Source: an uncultured Campylobacter sp.
GTDB taxonomy: Bacteria > Campylobacterota > Campylobacteria > Campylobacterales > Campylobacteraceae
DNA length: 64,000 bases
Direction of reading: 5' to 3'
Assembly (NCBI RefSeq): GCF_938045625.1
Contig: NZ_CALIAV010000046.1
Span: 26,025-90,024, forward strand
The notes below the pieces were generated by a model. That model was not told where the DNA came from, did no database searches, and worked only from the letters and a program-made list of their open reading frames with translations. Shown here piece after piece: positions 30,981 through 42,300 of the stretch (the stretch's first letter is position 1; each line of letters opens with the position of its first letter). Position numbers and translations under genes: made by a program.

Positions 30981-32899
30981 AAGAATTTTTAACAAAACTA
31001 CTTAACGGAGTGAGCGAAAAGGAAGTCGCCTCTTCCGATAAAGAAATCCTACGAAATTTACTAAATTTAAACGCCGCAAGCCAGCACAAAGATCGTTACT
31101 ACCTAAATAACGGTTTTGTCTGTGGCAAACTCGATATAAGCGCAAACGGCACGGGCTTTTTGGCGCCCTACGACAAACGCTTTAAGCAAGATATAATAAT
31201 AGAAAACAAAAATTTAAACACCTCGCACTACGGCGATATCGTGCTGGCAAAACTCCTGCCACTAAAGAAAAAACGTCAAAGCGCCAAGGTCGTGATGACG
31301 CTAAAACTCGCCAACGAAACGAGCGTAGTCTACACCAAACAAATAGGCTCTGTAATCCTTGGCGTAAATGTAAAAACTGCGCTTAGCTCGCCACTAAAAG
31401 CCTCGCAAAAATCGCTAAAAATGCTGCCGCCCGGCACTCTACTAAAAATCGGCAACCTAAACAACGAAATAGTCGAGGTTATCGGCAACATAAACGACCC
31501 GCTCAGCGACGAAAAAATCTCGCTCGCCGTCTTTAATAAAAACGATGAATTTAGCGAGGAATGCGAAGCTGAAGCGATCGCATGGGGCGACGAGGTCGAT
31601 CCTGCGATGTACCCACAAAGGGTAGATTTAAGGGAGCTAGCCTTTTGCACGATCGATCCCGTCGATGCTAAGGACTTTGACGACGCGATATATTTTGACG
31701 AGAAAAAACGCGAAATTTACGTCGCGATCGCCGATGTGAGCGAATACGTCACCCCCTACTCTCCGATAGACGCCGAGGCTAAAACACGTGGATTTTCTAT
31801 ATATTTTCCGCACAAAGCCGTGCCGATGCTACCGCGAAATTTGAGCGAAAATATCTGTTCGCTAAAGCCAAATACCGCGCGCCTTGCATTTTGTTTCAAA
31901 ATCACGCTAGGCGAAGAGGGCGAAGTCGCAAAAGAAGAGCTCTTAGAAGCTGTTATCGTCTCAAAAAGACGCTTTAACTACGACGAAGTCGATCAAATTT
32001 TACGCGGCGAACGCGAAGACGAGGCCGGCTGGATCAAGCCCCTTTTCGCGCTTACCTCACGCCTGCGGAAAAAACGCCTAAAAAACGCGTTTGACTTTAG
32101 GACGCAGGAGCTTCGTATGAGCCTTGACGCAGACGGTGGGCTAGCCTCTACGAGATTTGAGACCGATACCGACTCGCATAGACTCGTCGAGGACTGCATG
32201 CTGCTAGCCAACGTCGCGGCGGCAAAACGCATCGGCAAAGGCGTTTTTAGAAATCACGGCTCGCCAGATCTGCGAAAAATACAAATTTTACTCGAAGACC
32301 TCGGAGCTCTGGGCTTTGACTTCGTTTATGAGAGCGATATCGCAAATTTGGTTCGCAAAATCCAGACGCAGGCCAACGCCGTAGGCAACCGCGAAGAGAT
32401 CGACAAACTCATCATAAAATCGCAAAAAAAGGCCGAATACGGCGCGCAAAATTTAGGTCACTTCGGACTGGGATTTGAGCGTTACACGCACTTTACGAGC
32501 CCGATCCGCCGCTACTCCGATCTCACGCTACACCGCCTTTTAAAGGCCAAGTTGCGCAACGACGAGAAATTTTTCAACTACTTGCTTTTAAATATCGAAG
32601 CGACTTGCTCAAATTTAAGCGAACTCGAGCGCGAAGCCGACAGGGTCGCGTTTGACTTTATGGATAGGAAATTCGCGCGCTGGGCGAAACAGCGCATCGG
32701 ACAGCGATTTAACGCCTATATCAGCGAAAATCAAAACGTCGCAGTCGCCAGACTAGATGACGAGATAAAGGGCGCTAGGATATTTTTGGGCGCGTACGGC
32801 ATAAATTTGCTACAAAAAGTCATCGTCGAAATCACGGACGCAAATATCGCGACGGCCGAGATTTTCGGCAAAGTCGTAAAGAAAATAATAGATGTATAG
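30977..32899 (+). CDS. rnr: Ribonuclease R (RNB family 3'-5' exoribonuclease)
   Basis: 640 residues, shorter than E. coli RNase R (about 810). Cold-shock-like OB region (residues about 60-200), then the RNB domain with the catalytic Asp cluster TIDPVDAKDFDDAIYF, GFSIYFPHKAVPMLPRNLSE and YTHFTSPIRRYSDLTLHRLL, and an S1-type C-terminus. It degrades structured RNA. GTG start overlapping the HDOD stop; 8-base overlap with holA. Confidence 0.95.
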   Translation: MKEFLTKLLNGVSEKEVASSDKEILRNLLNLNAASQHKDRYYLNNGFVCGKLDISANGTGFLAPYDKRFKQDIIIENKNLNTSHYGDIVLAKLLPLKKKRQSAKVVMTLKLANETSVVYTKQIGSVILGVNVKTALSSPLKASQKSLKMLPPGTLLKIGNLNNEIVEVIGNINDPLSDEKISLAVFNKNDEFSEECEAEAIAWGDEVDPAMYPQRVDLRELAFCTIDPVDAKDFDDAIYFDEKKREIYVAIADVSEYVTPYSPIDAEAKTRGFSIYFPHKAVPMLPRNLSENICSLKPNTARLAFCFKITLGEEGEVAKEELLEAVIVSKRRFNYDEVDQILRGEREDEAGWIKPLFALTSRLRKKRLKNAFDFRTQELRMSLDADGGLASTRFETDTDSHRLVEDCMLLANVAAAKRIGKGVFRNHGSPDLRKIQILLEDLGALGFDFVYESDIANLVRKIQTQANAVGNREEIDKLIIKSQKKAEYGAQNLGHFGLGFERYTHFTSPIRRYSDLTLHRLLKAKLRNDEKFFNYLLLNIEATCSNLSELEREADRVAFDFMDRKFARWAKQRIGQRFNAYISENQNVAVARLDDEIKGARIFLGAYGINLLQKVIVEITDANIATAEIFGKVVKKIIDV

Positions 32900-33878
32900 A
32901 AAAGAACTAGAAGCCGCGCTAAATTCGGCTAAATTTCCAAATTATTTTTTGCTTTACGGCGCGGACGAATACCAAATCGAGCTTTTTGCAAAGGAAATTT
33001 TAGCCAAATTTAAAGATTTCGAAATTTTGAGCCTTTACTACGACGAGTACGATTTTGACGCTGCACGAGCGCATCTTTGCGAGCCTTCGCTTTTTGGCGG
33101 CAGTCCGCTTTTGCACGTAAAAAGCGACAAAAAAATCCCCGCAAAAGAGCTAAAAATCCTGATAGAAGGTTGCAAAAACGGCGGCGCATTCGTTTTCGAG
33201 CTTTTTGAGCCCGATGCTAAAGCCGTTTTTGATACGCAAAAGGCTTTCGGGGTAAATTTTGCGAGATTTTTTAAAGCCGGCTCGCCCGAAGAAGCCGTAA
33301 ATTTGCTCGGCAGGCAAGCTGCTAAAATGAGCCTAAACATCACGAAAAACGCGCTTTTTGAACTCTACCGTATACATAATGAAAATCTATATCTGGCTGC
33401 AAACGAACTAAACAAACTAGCCTCTCTAAACGAACCCATAAACGAAAATATCGTGAGAAGCTTGGTTTTTTCGCTCTCAAGCGTGAGTTTTGACGATTTT
33501 TTCGATAAATTTATCGCGCTAAAAGATATCAGGGCCGATTTTTTCTCCTGCGCAGATGATGGAAATTTTAATGAAATTTTGTTTATTAACTCACTTTACC
33601 GCGCGTTTTTTAGACTTTTTAAACTGCATGCAGGTATCAAAATAACGGGCAAATTTGACATCAAAGAAACACTCGGCTATGCACCGCCACCAAACGTCGC
33701 AAATGAACTAAAAAGGCAGTGCCTGGCTGTAAATTTAAAAGCGTATAGGGAAATTTTTATCGCATTAAATTTGGCAGAATTTGAACTAAAAACAAACTCC
33801 CCGCTCGATAAAAAAACCTTTCTACTCTCCTGCGTGCTCGGCCTACAAAATCTTATCGGCAAAAACAGCAAATATTAA
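32892..33878 (+). CDS. holA: DNA polymerase III delta subunit HolA
   Basis: 328 residues. The start YFLLYGADEYQIELFAKEIL is the family's degenerate P-loop region; LYRIHNENLYLAANELNKLA and FLLSCVLGLQ are typical of delta. It opens the beta clamp in the clamp loader. It overlaps rnr. With holB at 11829-12449, two clamp-loader subunits fall in this window. Confidence 0.85.
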   Translation: MYRKELEAALNSAKFPNYFLLYGADEYQIELFAKEILAKFKDFEILSLYYDEYDFDAARAHLCEPSLFGGSPLLHVKSDKKIPAKELKILIEGCKNGGAFVFELFEPDAKAVFDTQKAFGVNFARFFKAGSPEEAVNLLGRQAAKMSLNITKNALFELYRIHNENLYLAANELNKLASLNEPINENIVRSLVFSLSSVSFDDFFDKFIALKDIRADFFSCADDGNFNEILFINSLYRAFFRLFKLHAGIKITGKFDIKETLGYAPPPNVANELKRQCLAVNLKAYREIFIALNLAEFELKTNSPLDKKTFLLSCVLGLQNLIGKNSKY

Positions 33879-33890
33879 GTAAAAAAAAGA

Positions 33891-33896
33891 TAAAAT
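33891..33896 (+). promoter_or_regulatory. Candidate -10 box of rpsF-ssb-rpsR
   Basis: TAAAAT within AAAGATAAAATCAGCTCT. The 13-mer TAAAATCAGCTCT recurs at the alaS promoter (48591-48603). Confidence 0.45.
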
Positions 33897-33904
33897 CAGC
33901 TCTT

Positions 33905-33941
33905 GTCGAAAGACTTCCTTGCCCGTTTGCAACCGTGCAAG
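33905..33941 (+). promoter_or_regulatory. Candidate structured leader of the S6 operon
   Basis: Two small hairpins upstream of rpsF. GTC-GAAA-GAC (33905-33914) has a GNRA-like loop. CTTGC/GCAAG (33918-33922 with 33937-33941) encloses two CCG triplets. Bacterial S6:S18 autoregulatory leaders use a CCG-containing bulge, so this could be the site where S6-S18 represses its own mRNA. The match was judged by eye only. Confidence 0.35.
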
Positions 33942-33968
33942 CGAGCTTAATACCCACAAGGAGAATCA

Positions 33969-34355
33969 ATGAAGCACTACGAGCTTTTATTCATTTTGAA
34001 GCCTACTTTGACGGAAGAAGAAGTAAGCGCAAAAGTTGATTTCGTTAAAGAAATCCTAACCAAAAACGGCGCAAATATCGCGTCTGTTCAGTCTATGGGC
34101 ACTAGAAAACTAGCCTATACCGTGAAAAAATACGAGCGCGGAACTTATTTCGTCGTGTATTTCGAAGCTCCGACACAAGCTATCGCAGAAGTCGAGCGTA
34201 TCATAAGAATCACCGAAGAGATCATCAAATTCTTAACGGTCAAATTTGAAAACAAAAAAGAGATCGCCGCTTGGGAAAAGATGAGCAAGGGCATCAAACT
34301 AAACAAAAAAGAACCGAAAGTCAAAGCAGAAGAAGCTCCAGCAACGCAAGAATAA
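33969..34355 (+). CDS. rpsF: Small ribosomal subunit protein bS6
   Basis: 128 residues; [16 protein letters not shown] at the start and [20 protein letters not shown] are diagnostic. It binds the central domain of 16S rRNA with S18. A strong AAGGAG precedes the ATG. The tail ([16 protein letters not shown]) is charged and probably flexible. First gene of rpsF-ssb-rpsR. Confidence 0.97.
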   Translation: MKHYELLFILKPTLTEEEVSAKVDFVKEILTKNGANIASVQSMGTRKLAYTVKKYERGTYFVVYFEAPTQAIAEVERIIRITEEIIKFLTVKFENKKEIAAWEKMSKGIKLNKKEPKVKAEEAPATQE

Positions 34356-34364
34356 GGACGAAAA

Positions 34365-34940
34365 ATGTTTAATAGAGTCGTTTTGGTAGGAAATTTAACA
34401 CGAGATATCGAGCTTAGATATACGACTGCGGGCGCAGCCATAGGCAACAGCGCCATCGCCGTAACGAGAAAATTTAATGTAAACGGTGAAAAACGCGAAG
34501 AAACGTGCTTTATAGACATAACATTTTTCGGAAAACAAGCGGAAATAGCAAACCAATATCTTTCCAAAGGCTCAAAGCTTCTAGTCGAGGGCCGCTTAAA
34601 ATTCGACCAATGGACAGACAACAACGGACAAAACAGAAGCAAACACACGATCAGCGTGGAAAATATGGAGATGCTAGGCGGACAGCAACAAGGCGGATAC
34701 AATCAAAATAGTAATCAAGGCTATCAGCAAGGCGGTTACCAAAATAACGGCTACGGCGGCTATCAAGGTGGACAAAATCAGCAAAATAGCTACGCTCAAA
34801 GCGGCGCGCAAAGGCAAAATTTTAATAAACCGCAACAACAAAAGCAACAGCCAAAAGAAGAATACTATGGCGATAATGTCCGAGAAATAGATATAGATGC
34901 CGACAAATACGATGACGGCGATGAAACGATACCATTTTAA
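34365..34940 (+). CDS. ssb: Single-stranded DNA-binding protein
   Basis: 191 residues. OB fold in residues 1-108 ([49 protein letters not shown]). Then a Gln/Asn/Gly/Tyr-rich linker (about 110-170) and an acidic tip ending in DETIPF, which recruits partner proteins. Replication and repair. 9 bases after rpsF. Confidence 0.97.
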   Translation: MFNRVVLVGNLTRDIELRYTTAGAAIGNSAIAVTRKFNVNGEKREETCFIDITFFGKQAEIANQYLSKGSKLLVEGRLKFDQWTDNNGQNRSKHTISVENMEMLGGQQQGGYNQNSNQGYQQGGYQNNGYGGYQGGQNQQNSYAQSGAQRQNFNKPQQQKQQPKEEYYGDNVREIDIDADKYDDGDETIPF

Positions 34941-34954
34941 TTAAGGAAAAAACA

Positions 34955-35215
34955 ATGGCTGAAAAAAGAAAATATTCACGCAAATACTGCAAATTTACGG
35001 AAGCAAAGATAGAATTTATCGACTATAAAGATACTTCACTTTTAAAGTACTGCTTATCAGAGAGATTTAAAATCATGCCAAGACGCCTAACTGGCACTTC
35101 TAAAAAATATCAAGAGATGGTAGAGAAGGCTATCAAGCGCGCTCGCCAAGCAGCATTGATACCTTACGTAGTCGATCGCGATAACGTAGTGACCAACCCT
35201 TTTGAGGGACTATAA
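34955..35215 (+). CDS. rpsR: Small ribosomal subunit protein bS18
   Basis: 86 residues; [20 protein letters not shown] and [17 protein letters not shown] identify S18. The cysteine in the N-terminal part is a single one, not a full zinc ribbon. It closes the rpsF-ssb-rpsR operon and is followed by a strong terminator. Confidence 0.97.
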   Translation: MAEKRKYSRKYCKFTEAKIEFIDYKDTSLLKYCLSERFKIMPRRLTGTSKKYQEMVEKAIKRARQAALIPYVVDRDNVVTNPFEGL

Positions 35216-35220
35216 TTTTT

Positions 35221-35253
35221 AAGCCCTTTTTTAGGGCTTATCTTTTCTTTTCA
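35221..35253 (+). terminator. Intrinsic terminator of rpsF-ssb-rpsR
   Basis: AAGCCCT / AGGGCTT stem (35221-35227 with 35233-35239) followed by ATCTTTTCTTTTC, six bases after the stop codon. Confidence 0.85.
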
Positions 35254-35630
35254 AATTTTACACTACTTCGCTTTTCTCAGACTTAATTATAAGACAAACT
35301 TCTTACTTAAAATAAACATAACAGTATTGCCACTGACGAGATTAAATTTTATAAATTAACATCATAAAAACCCGCACACAAAAAACATCATATGCTAAAT
35401 TTTAGATCGATTGATGGCACTATATTTTATAAATTTACACCAACAATGTTGTTCACAAATTTTAAATATCGAGATCCAAGCTAATTTATATCAATAAATC
35501 AGTACTCAAATTTTATGGGCAATCAAAAAATTATACCACCCTAGCATCCAGCCGATTTGCATACGCATTACATAAAAAATAATTTCAAAATATAAAGTTT
35601 AATCAAATAAATTTAAAGATACTAAAGTAG

Positions 35631-35660
35631 AAATTTAGCCCCGATACCGAGGCTAAATTT
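35631..35660 (-). terminator. Stem-loop after lon
   Basis: 10-bp stem AAATTTAGCC / GGCTAAATTT with a loop that can pair further (CCGATACCG). It is 16 bases after the lon stop, without a strong T-run. Same arm sequence as several other hairpins here. Confidence 0.5.
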
Positions 35661-35675
35661 AATCAAATTTTGTAG

Positions 35676-38102
35676 TTATTTTGCAACGAACGCATTTTTT
35701 AGCACGTCTTCGATGACGTCTACGGGTAAAATTTGCATATCATTTTTGACGTCTTGCGGGATGTCGCCCAGATCGCGTTCATAGTTTTTACGCGGTATCA
35801 GAGCTGTTTTGATACCGGCCTTATGCGCGGCGATAAGCTTTTCTTTTAGTCCGCCGATAGGCAGCACGCGGCCGCTTAGCGTGATCTCGCCCGTCATCGC
35901 CACGTCGCTTCGCACTTTGGTATCCGTTAGGATCGAGGCGATAGCCGTCACCATCGTGATGCCTGCACTCGGCCCGTCTTTTGGCGTGGCGCCCTCCGGC
36001 ACGTGTATATGTAAATCATAACGACGATACACTTCGCTAGGGCTCGGCTCTTTTTTCACGCCGTCTTTGACGTCGTCAGGCAGGCTCGGAATGATTTTGG
36101 CAGGCACTTTTATCTTTTTAGCATCGATTAGCACTTTAACGAGGCTAAATGCGATATACGCGCTCTCTTTCATCACGTCGCCCAAAGAGCCCGTGATCTG
36201 CAGTCCGCCCTTGCCCTGTATACGTATAGCTTCGATCTTTAGCACATCGCCGCCCACACTCGTCCACGCCAGCCCGTTTACCTGGCCGATCTGCGGTTTT
36301 TTGTCTGCATGCTCGATCTCAAAGACCTTCTTTTCTAAAAACTCGTTCAAATTTTTAGTCGTCACGTTTATCTTTTGCACTTCGCCCTCGAGTAGTCTTT
36401 TTGCCGCTTTTCTAAAGATATCCGCCAGACGGCGGCGCAGATTTCGCACTCCGCTTTCTCGCGTGTAGTCCGAGATGATGAGGCTTAGCACGTCTTTACC
36501 TAGAGTCACTTCACTAGGCTTTAGTCCGTGCTTTTTGAGCTCTTGAGGGATTAGATATTTTTTCGCGATCTCAAATTTTTCCTGCGGCGTATATGAGCTA
36601 AGCTCGATAAACTCCATCCTATCGCGAAGCGCGGGTGGTATGGCGCTCACATCGTTTGCCGTCGCGACGAAAACGACCTTACTAAGGTCGATATTAAAAT
36701 TTAAATAATAATCTCTAAATTTGTTATTTTGCTCGGGGTCTAAAATTTCTAGCAGTACCGCAGTCGGATCGCCGCGAAAGCTCCTGCCGACCTTGTCGAT
36801 CTCGTCTAGCACCACGACGGGGTTCATTTGCTTTGCTTCGATTATGCCCTGTACGATACGGCCCGGCATCGCGCCTATGTAGGTACGGCGGTGTCCGCGC
36901 AGCTCGTTTACGTCCTCAAGACCGCCCAGCGCCACGCGCACTAGCTCGCGTTTTAGCGCCTTTGCGATGGAGTTTGCTAGGCTTGTTTTACCGACGCCTG
37001 GAGGTCCCGCAAAGCACAATATCGCGCCGTTATTTACCTTTCCCGCGACGCCTCGCAGCTGCAAAAGCTCGCGCAGAGCAAAATACTCCTCTATCCTATC
37101 TTTTGGCCTCTCAAGCCCGTAGTGATCGGCATTTAGCTGCTTTGCGACCTCTTGCACGCTTAGTTTTTTGTTCGCCAGATTTTCAAACGGCACCTCCACG
37201 ACCCAGTCGAGGTAGCTTTGCGTCGTGTTGGCGTCGGCGGAGTCCGGATGCATGCGCGATAGTTTGTCGATTTGCTTTTTTATCTCCTTATATGCGTCCT
37301 CACCCATAAATTTTTTCTTAGCTTCCAGCTTCTTGCGGTACTCCTCGATCTCCTCTTCGCGGCTCGTATCGGAGCCGAGCTCTTGCTGGATCTGCTTTAG
37401 CTGCTCTTTTAGAAAATACTCCTTATTTACCTTATCGATCCTTGAGTGGACTTTGTTTTTTATCTCGCGCTGAAGCTTGTTCGCCTCGATCTCCTCGATG
37501 ACGTAGTCGATGAGTTTTAGCAGCTTTTGCTCCAAATTTTCCTCGATAAAAAACTCGTACGCAGTCTTTTTCTTTAGCCTTAGCGAGCTTAAAATCAGAT
37601 CACAAACGCGGCTGGGCTCGGCGCTCTCCTCTATCGTTTTTAAAAGATCGGGCGGGAAAAAATGACTAAGCGCGGCCAGATCTCGCACTTTTTCGCGAAG
37701 TACGGTTAGTAGCGCGTCGCTTTTGGTGTTTTCGGGTCTTTTTTCATGCAGTACGTCTACGACGGCTTGCAGCGGCTTTGAGGAGACTTTTGAGACTATG
37801 CGGCCTTTGCTAGTTCCTTGAAATAAAATTTTTACTCTACCGTCCGGTAGCGGCACTCGTCTCATCACGGTGCCTATGACGCCGGCATCGTAGATGGAGT
37901 CAAATTCTCGAGCGCCTTCGTTTTGCGCTTTCGTCGGTACGACTAGGATTGGGCTTTGCGACTCGAGAGCCAAATTTAGCGCTTCGATATTTTCCTCGTC
38001 GCTCAAAAAAAGCGGCGTGATCATAAATGGATATAAAAACAGCTCGTCCTCTACGATGACGGGTAGCTGCGCCGGGAACATTTTTGATTCGTAAATTTGC
38101 AT
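35676..38102 (-). CDS. lon: ATP-dependent Lon protease
   Basis: 808 residues. N-terminal substrate domain (residues about 1-200), coiled coil, AAA+ module with Walker [10 protein letters not shown] and Walker B VVLDEIDK, and C-terminal serine protease domain with [14 protein letters not shown] (catalytic Ser) and the downstream Lys region. It degrades misfolded and regulatory proteins in the cytoplasm. Follows bamD by 9 bases on the same strand. Confidence 0.97.
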   Translation of the reverse strand: MQIYESKMFPAQLPVIVEDELFLYPFMITPLFLSDEENIEALNLALESQSPILVVPTKAQNEGAREFDSIYDAGVIGTVMRRVPLPDGRVKILFQGTSKGRIVSKVSSKPLQAVVDVLHEKRPENTKSDALLTVLREKVRDLAALSHFFPPDLLKTIEESAEPSRVCDLILSSLRLKKKTAYEFFIEENLEQKLLKLIDYVIEEIEANKLQREIKNKVHSRIDKVNKEYFLKEQLKQIQQELGSDTSREEEIEEYRKKLEAKKKFMGEDAYKEIKKQIDKLSRMHPDSADANTTQSYLDWVVEVPFENLANKKLSVQEVAKQLNADHYGLERPKDRIEEYFALRELLQLRGVAGKVNNGAILCFAGPPGVGKTSLANSIAKALKRELVRVALGGLEDVNELRGHRRTYIGAMPGRIVQGIIEAKQMNPVVVLDEIDKVGRSFRGDPTAVLLEILDPEQNNKFRDYYLNFNIDLSKVVFVATANDVSAIPPALRDRMEFIELSSYTPQEKFEIAKKYLIPQELKKHGLKPSEVTLGKDVLSLIISDYTRESGVRNLRRRLADIFRKAAKRLLEGEVQKINVTTKNLNEFLEKKVFEIEHADKKPQIGQVNGLAWTSVGGDVLKIEAIRIQGKGGLQITGSLGDVMKESAYIAFSLVKVLIDAKKIKVPAKIIPSLPDDVKDGVKKEPSPSEVYRRYDLHIHVPEGATPKDGPSAGITMVTAIASILTDTKVRSDVAMTGEITLSGRVLPIGGLKEKLIAAHKAGIKTALIPRKNYERDLGDIPQDVKNDMQILPVDVIEDVLKNAFVAK

Positions 38103-38111
38103 ATTTAGCTC

Positions 38112-38759
38112 CTATTCAAACATTTTTCTATACCAAGGAAGCTGCGGAAGCACGATATTTGCGTCATTTAGCGGCGAGGCTTGCACCTTTTCTTTATAAA
38201 TTTGCGCCGACTCATCCCTACCTGTGCGCTCGTACAGATCGGCTATCTGCACGTCTAGGTTGTATATCGCGAGCTTAAATTTAACCAGCATAGTTTCGAT
38301 CAGCGGGCGATACTGGGTGTTTGGATAGATGTAGAGAAATTTTTCTATCTCGGCGATACTATCTTGCATTAGCTTTTGATTGCGATTAGGTTGCGAGAAC
38401 GAGTCAAAATTCGCTTTTATCTTTAGATACTGTGCAAATTCACTCCTAGGGCCGCCATCGCCGTATCTTTTGAGGTATTCATCGAGGTAAAAATTTGCCA
38501 TCAGATACTCTTCGTCGTTAGCGTGAGCTTGAGCTAGTATCAGTAAAATTTGCTCCAAAAGCGGGCTAGCTACGTGCTCGCTAGACATCGCCGTATAGTG
38601 TTTGTCGGCACTTTCTAGGTCACGATTTTTGATATCGCCGATAATCTCAGAGTACCACTGATCGGGCGTTAGATTATAAAGCTCGGTGTATTTGTCGGCA
38701 CAACCGCCGATTAAACCAACAAAAAACACCGCAGATAAAAATTTGATCAAATTTTTCAT
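38112..38759 (-). CDS. bamD: BamD-type outer-membrane assembly lipoprotein
   Basis: 215 residues. Lipoprotein signal with lipobox VGLIGGC and acylated Cys near residue 20, followed by TPR-like helices (LEQILLILAQAHANDEEYLM, LDEYLKRYGDGG, IYPNTQYRPLIETM). BamD works with BamA to insert beta-barrel proteins into the outer membrane. Operon with lon. Confidence 0.88.
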   Translation of the reverse strand: MKNLIKFLSAVFFVGLIGGCADKYTELYNLTPDQWYSEIIGDIKNRDLESADKHYTAMSSEHVASPLLEQILLILAQAHANDEEYLMANFYLDEYLKRYGDGGPRSEFAQYLKIKANFDSFSQPNRNQKLMQDSIAEIEKFLYIYPNTQYRPLIETMLVKFKLAIYNLDVQIADLYERTGRDESAQIYKEKVQASPLNDANIVLPQLPWYRKMFE

Positions 38760-38866
38760 ACGTTCCCTTAAATTTTAAATTTTTTAAAACGGACTATTTT
38801 ACCATTGTTTTTATTGCTTTTCGGTAAATTTGATTTCATTTATGCTTAAAAATAGGAAATTTTGGA

Positions 38867-38872
38867 TACAAT
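38867..38872 (+). promoter_or_regulatory. Candidate -10 box of fliW
   Basis: TACAAT in TTGGATACAATTCG, 39 bases before the fliW ATG. A second TATAAT at 38893 overlaps the ribosome-binding region and is too close to the ATG to be the main promoter. Confidence 0.4.
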
Positions 38873-38911
38873 TCGCGTAAATAAAGTAAATGTATAATTA
38901 AGGAGACGTAT

Positions 38912-39295
38912 ATGATTTTCCAAGTCAAAAGTCCGATTTTAGGCTTTGAGCACATCAAAAGTTATGAGTTAAAAGAATTAGATCAGTTTTTCATAAAGCT
39001 TCAAAGCATGGACGACGATACGTCTTTCACCGCGATAAATCCGTATGCTTTGAGAAATTACGAATTTGAGATACCGACGTATTATCAGGAGCTGATGGAT
39101 ATAAACGATCAAAGCGAGCTAAGGATTTACAACATCATGGTCGTGAGCACTCCGATCGAGACATCGACGGTAAATTTCATCGCTCCTATCGTTTGCAATA
39201 TGACAAATATGACGCTCTCGCAAATAGTCCTTGATGCATGGACATATCCGATGTATAAACAGGCTGAAAAAATTTCGGATTTTATTGAGAAGTAA
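38912..39295 (+). CDS. fliW: Flagellar assembly factor FliW
   Basis: 127 residues of the FliW family: [20 protein letters not shown] near the start, [17 protein letters not shown] in the middle. In Campylobacter and Bacillus it binds flagellin and also holds CsrA, linking flagellin translation to secretion. AAGGAG precedes the ATG. It is divergent from bamD. The next gene begins 19 bases after its stop. Confidence 0.92.
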   Translation: MIFQVKSPILGFEHIKSYELKELDQFFIKLQSMDDDTSFTAINPYALRNYEFEIPTYYQELMDINDQSELRIYNIMVVSTPIETSTVNFIAPIVCNMTNMTLSQIVLDAWTYPMYKQAEKISDFIEK

Positions 39296-39314
39296 AAATT
39301 TTAAGGAAAACCAA

Positions 39315-42300
39315 GTGAAAAATTCTAATTTTTTTTTAATTGCGATTTTTTTACTAAGCTCAAGTAGCGCCTTTGCTGTAAAAGATAAAAATCAGCTGGA
39401 ACATAATTTAGTATCTGCATCATCTAGCAGATATCTAGACAATAAAGAAACTGCCAACCTTCAAAAAAGAGTCATAAATGAAGAAGTAATAGACCAATAC
39501 GGAGTTAAAAGACTAGAAGAACGAAAGATAATATACGGCGATATAGAGACTATCGGGGCCTCCGTATTAAGAACCGTAGGCAATAGCTCTCAAGGATACG
39601 GCTATAATTACAGGCCTATTTTAAGTTCCACTACGATACATACGTCCATTACAAATGTTGTATTTGAAAAAGAGGATACAAGCTATAGCTTAAACTCATC
39701 AAAAGCGACTTTTGACTTTTCCGATAGGAAAAATACCGACGGAGCAAGCATAGCAAATGATATAGTAGGAAAAAGAATTGTTTATGCTAGACTTTATTGG
39801 GCCGGAAGTTTTTCTTTAGGTTGGAGTATTTCAAACGATAACACGGCTAGAGATAAATACTTTGATACGATAAAAAACTTCAATACGATAAGATTCGGAA
39901 CACCAAAAGGATACTATAATATTACCGCACACGAAAAAGATACGTTTTGGTTTGGGTCGCTCTCAAGTAGGGGCATGAGATTTCAATATCAAACAAGCGC
40001 TGATGTTACCGAGCTAGTAAAAGAGTCCCTAGGAAATACCGTAGCAAGCAGAACTTTTAGCGCAGGAAATATAAAAACTCATGATGGAATACCTCCGGGC
40101 CTATATTCATACACCGACGGTAAATGGTTTAACAATCTACAATCCCCTAGATACGGAGGATGGGCGCTAGTTATCGTATATGACTTTGGTAGCAAAGACG
40201 GTAAAAAAATAAAACCCAAAGGCGTCAATATATTTGACGGCATCAAGCTACTAACGCCGCTAGATTTAAACAAGGGAGCTAGCAGAAGCGCAGACATAAC
40301 GGTTAGCGGCTTTTATACTCCAGTGAACGGTGCGGTAGTTTCCTCTCTTACCACTCTTTCATTCGGCGCAGCGAGCGAGATCTCGGCTGAAGACATAGAG
40401 ATTAGAAAAGATAGCTACTCGACGTATAGCTCAATTTTTGATAGTACCCTAAATCAAAAAGGCGACCAGTTTAACTCCACTATATCTAAATTTAATAAGC
40501 ACTTAAACCCTAGCAAAAAATATAACGCGAGTATGGATTTAGATACATACGATATTACCGGAAAACTTACCAATAAACAAACGTCTGCCGACATACGGCT
40601 AACTGCAAAAATAATCAAAAGACCTGATGGTAGCCTACAAGGCGACGAAGCCACCGTGGGTATGCTGGCGTTTTCTACCGATCTGTATGTACCGAAAGTA
40701 TGTTATATAGAAACTCTATATGTTAGGGACAAAAATAAAACTAGCGAACAAGACTTTGAACCGGTTAGCACCAATGCCAGCAACAAAACTATCGCAAAAA
40801 AAGGGGATACGCTAAGAGTTAGGCTTCAAATAGTAAACAACGGAAACGAAGAGGCGCAAAAATTATCGGTAAACACTGCGCTAGATCCAAAAAATTCGAC
40901 ATATATAAATAATACTACGTTTATAAAACCCGACGTCGGAAGAGGATCGACATTTGCGGTAGGAGCCGGAGATAAAAACCCAGATAATACAAATTTGCAA
41001 ACTTATGCCTCAGGTAAGCTAAAATTCCTAGTCGGTCAAGGTGCTGGCGGAGGTAACGGCGGTACGATAGGAAGCAATAATCAAGCCTTTATACAATTTG
41101 ATACAGTACTCGGAGAGGCTTTTGCTAGAAATTCATATACCGCAAATTTTGAAAATCCTAGCATAAAGCTAGTGTATAAGGGTGCCATCGAAGAGTGCAC
41201 CGAAACAAAATATCAACTAAGAGTAGGAAGTATAGCATCAAAAGTTGTAAATAAAAAATTCGGCGCATTGGGTAATTCGGAAAATTTATTCACTCAACTT
41301 GTCGCAAGAAAATTTGATGTTAAATTAGTAAATTTATTCATAAGCGAAGAAAACGGCAACGAGGTTAAAAAGCTTGACGATTTTAACTTTGCCAACGACG
41401 TTTACGTAGACGTAATAGAAGCAAATAAACCTTGCAACGGCGCACCAAACGTAATCGAAGGCGGCCAAGCGATTCGAGTACCAAAAACAGACCTTGCCAA
41501 CAAAAGCATAATAGATCTAAAAAATATCTTAATCAAAAAAGCCTATCCAAATTTGATATTTAGACTTTCATATAAAGACGCGAAAAATATAGACCACAAA
41601 GTTTGTAGTTCCGATTCGTTTTCTATAAGGCCGAAGGAACTGAGAATTTACAACAGTACCACTAATTCGACAAATTTTGGAAGCATGGTCGGAGGACGAG
41701 CGTATAAAAATATATGGGTACAAGCCATAGATAATGAAAACAATACGGCAGCCAACTACTCGACAAATATAAAACCTATTACGCTTAGAAGATCGACTCT
41801 AGTTCCGGCAACTTGTACTGACGGTTTTACGTTTTTAAACGGTATAAACCTAGAAGCCGATACTACTAACGGACTAGGTGAAATAAGAATATCACAAGGC
41901 GGAGGCACTACTAGCGACTTCGTATATCCAAATATAGGACACGTCGCCATACACGCCAAAGATACGAAGTGGACAAACGTAGATAGAGGCACCGGCGGCA
42001 ATCCTAGCGACTGCATAACAGATAGTGATACCACGACAGAAGACGCAAACGGCCAGATAGGTTGCGATACCCAAACTAGAGGCGAGCAAAATTTGCTATT
42101 CGTACCAAATGATATAGCGGCGCAAAATTTAACCGTAACCAACTTTGCCGGAGGAAGTATGACATATATGTCAAACGTTGCGCCTATGGGAGCAAACGTA
42201 ACGTTTGGTCTAACGGCTAGACTAGGCGATGCCGCTAGGACGGTTGCTACGCTATACCGTGCCGGTTGCTATTCTAGAAACAATAGCTTTACCTTGGGGA

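Larger units (their letters stand above)
35216..35675. other. AT-rich convergent intergenic region between rpsR and lon
   Basis: 460 bases, no credible gene. It contains the rpsR terminator on the left and a lon stem-loop on the right; the middle is unusually AT-rich with scattered AAATTT words and nothing else I can name. Confidence 0.6.

Noticed and set aside
36833..37309. Arg-rich open frame opposite lon
   Set aside because: Extreme Arg/Leu/Pro content and no start signal; a shadow of the Lon AAA+ region.
39231..39314. Upstream ATG extending the giant gene into fliW
   Set aside because: It would place 28 basic residues before the signal peptide, whereas the GTG at 39315 has a proper ribosome-binding site.
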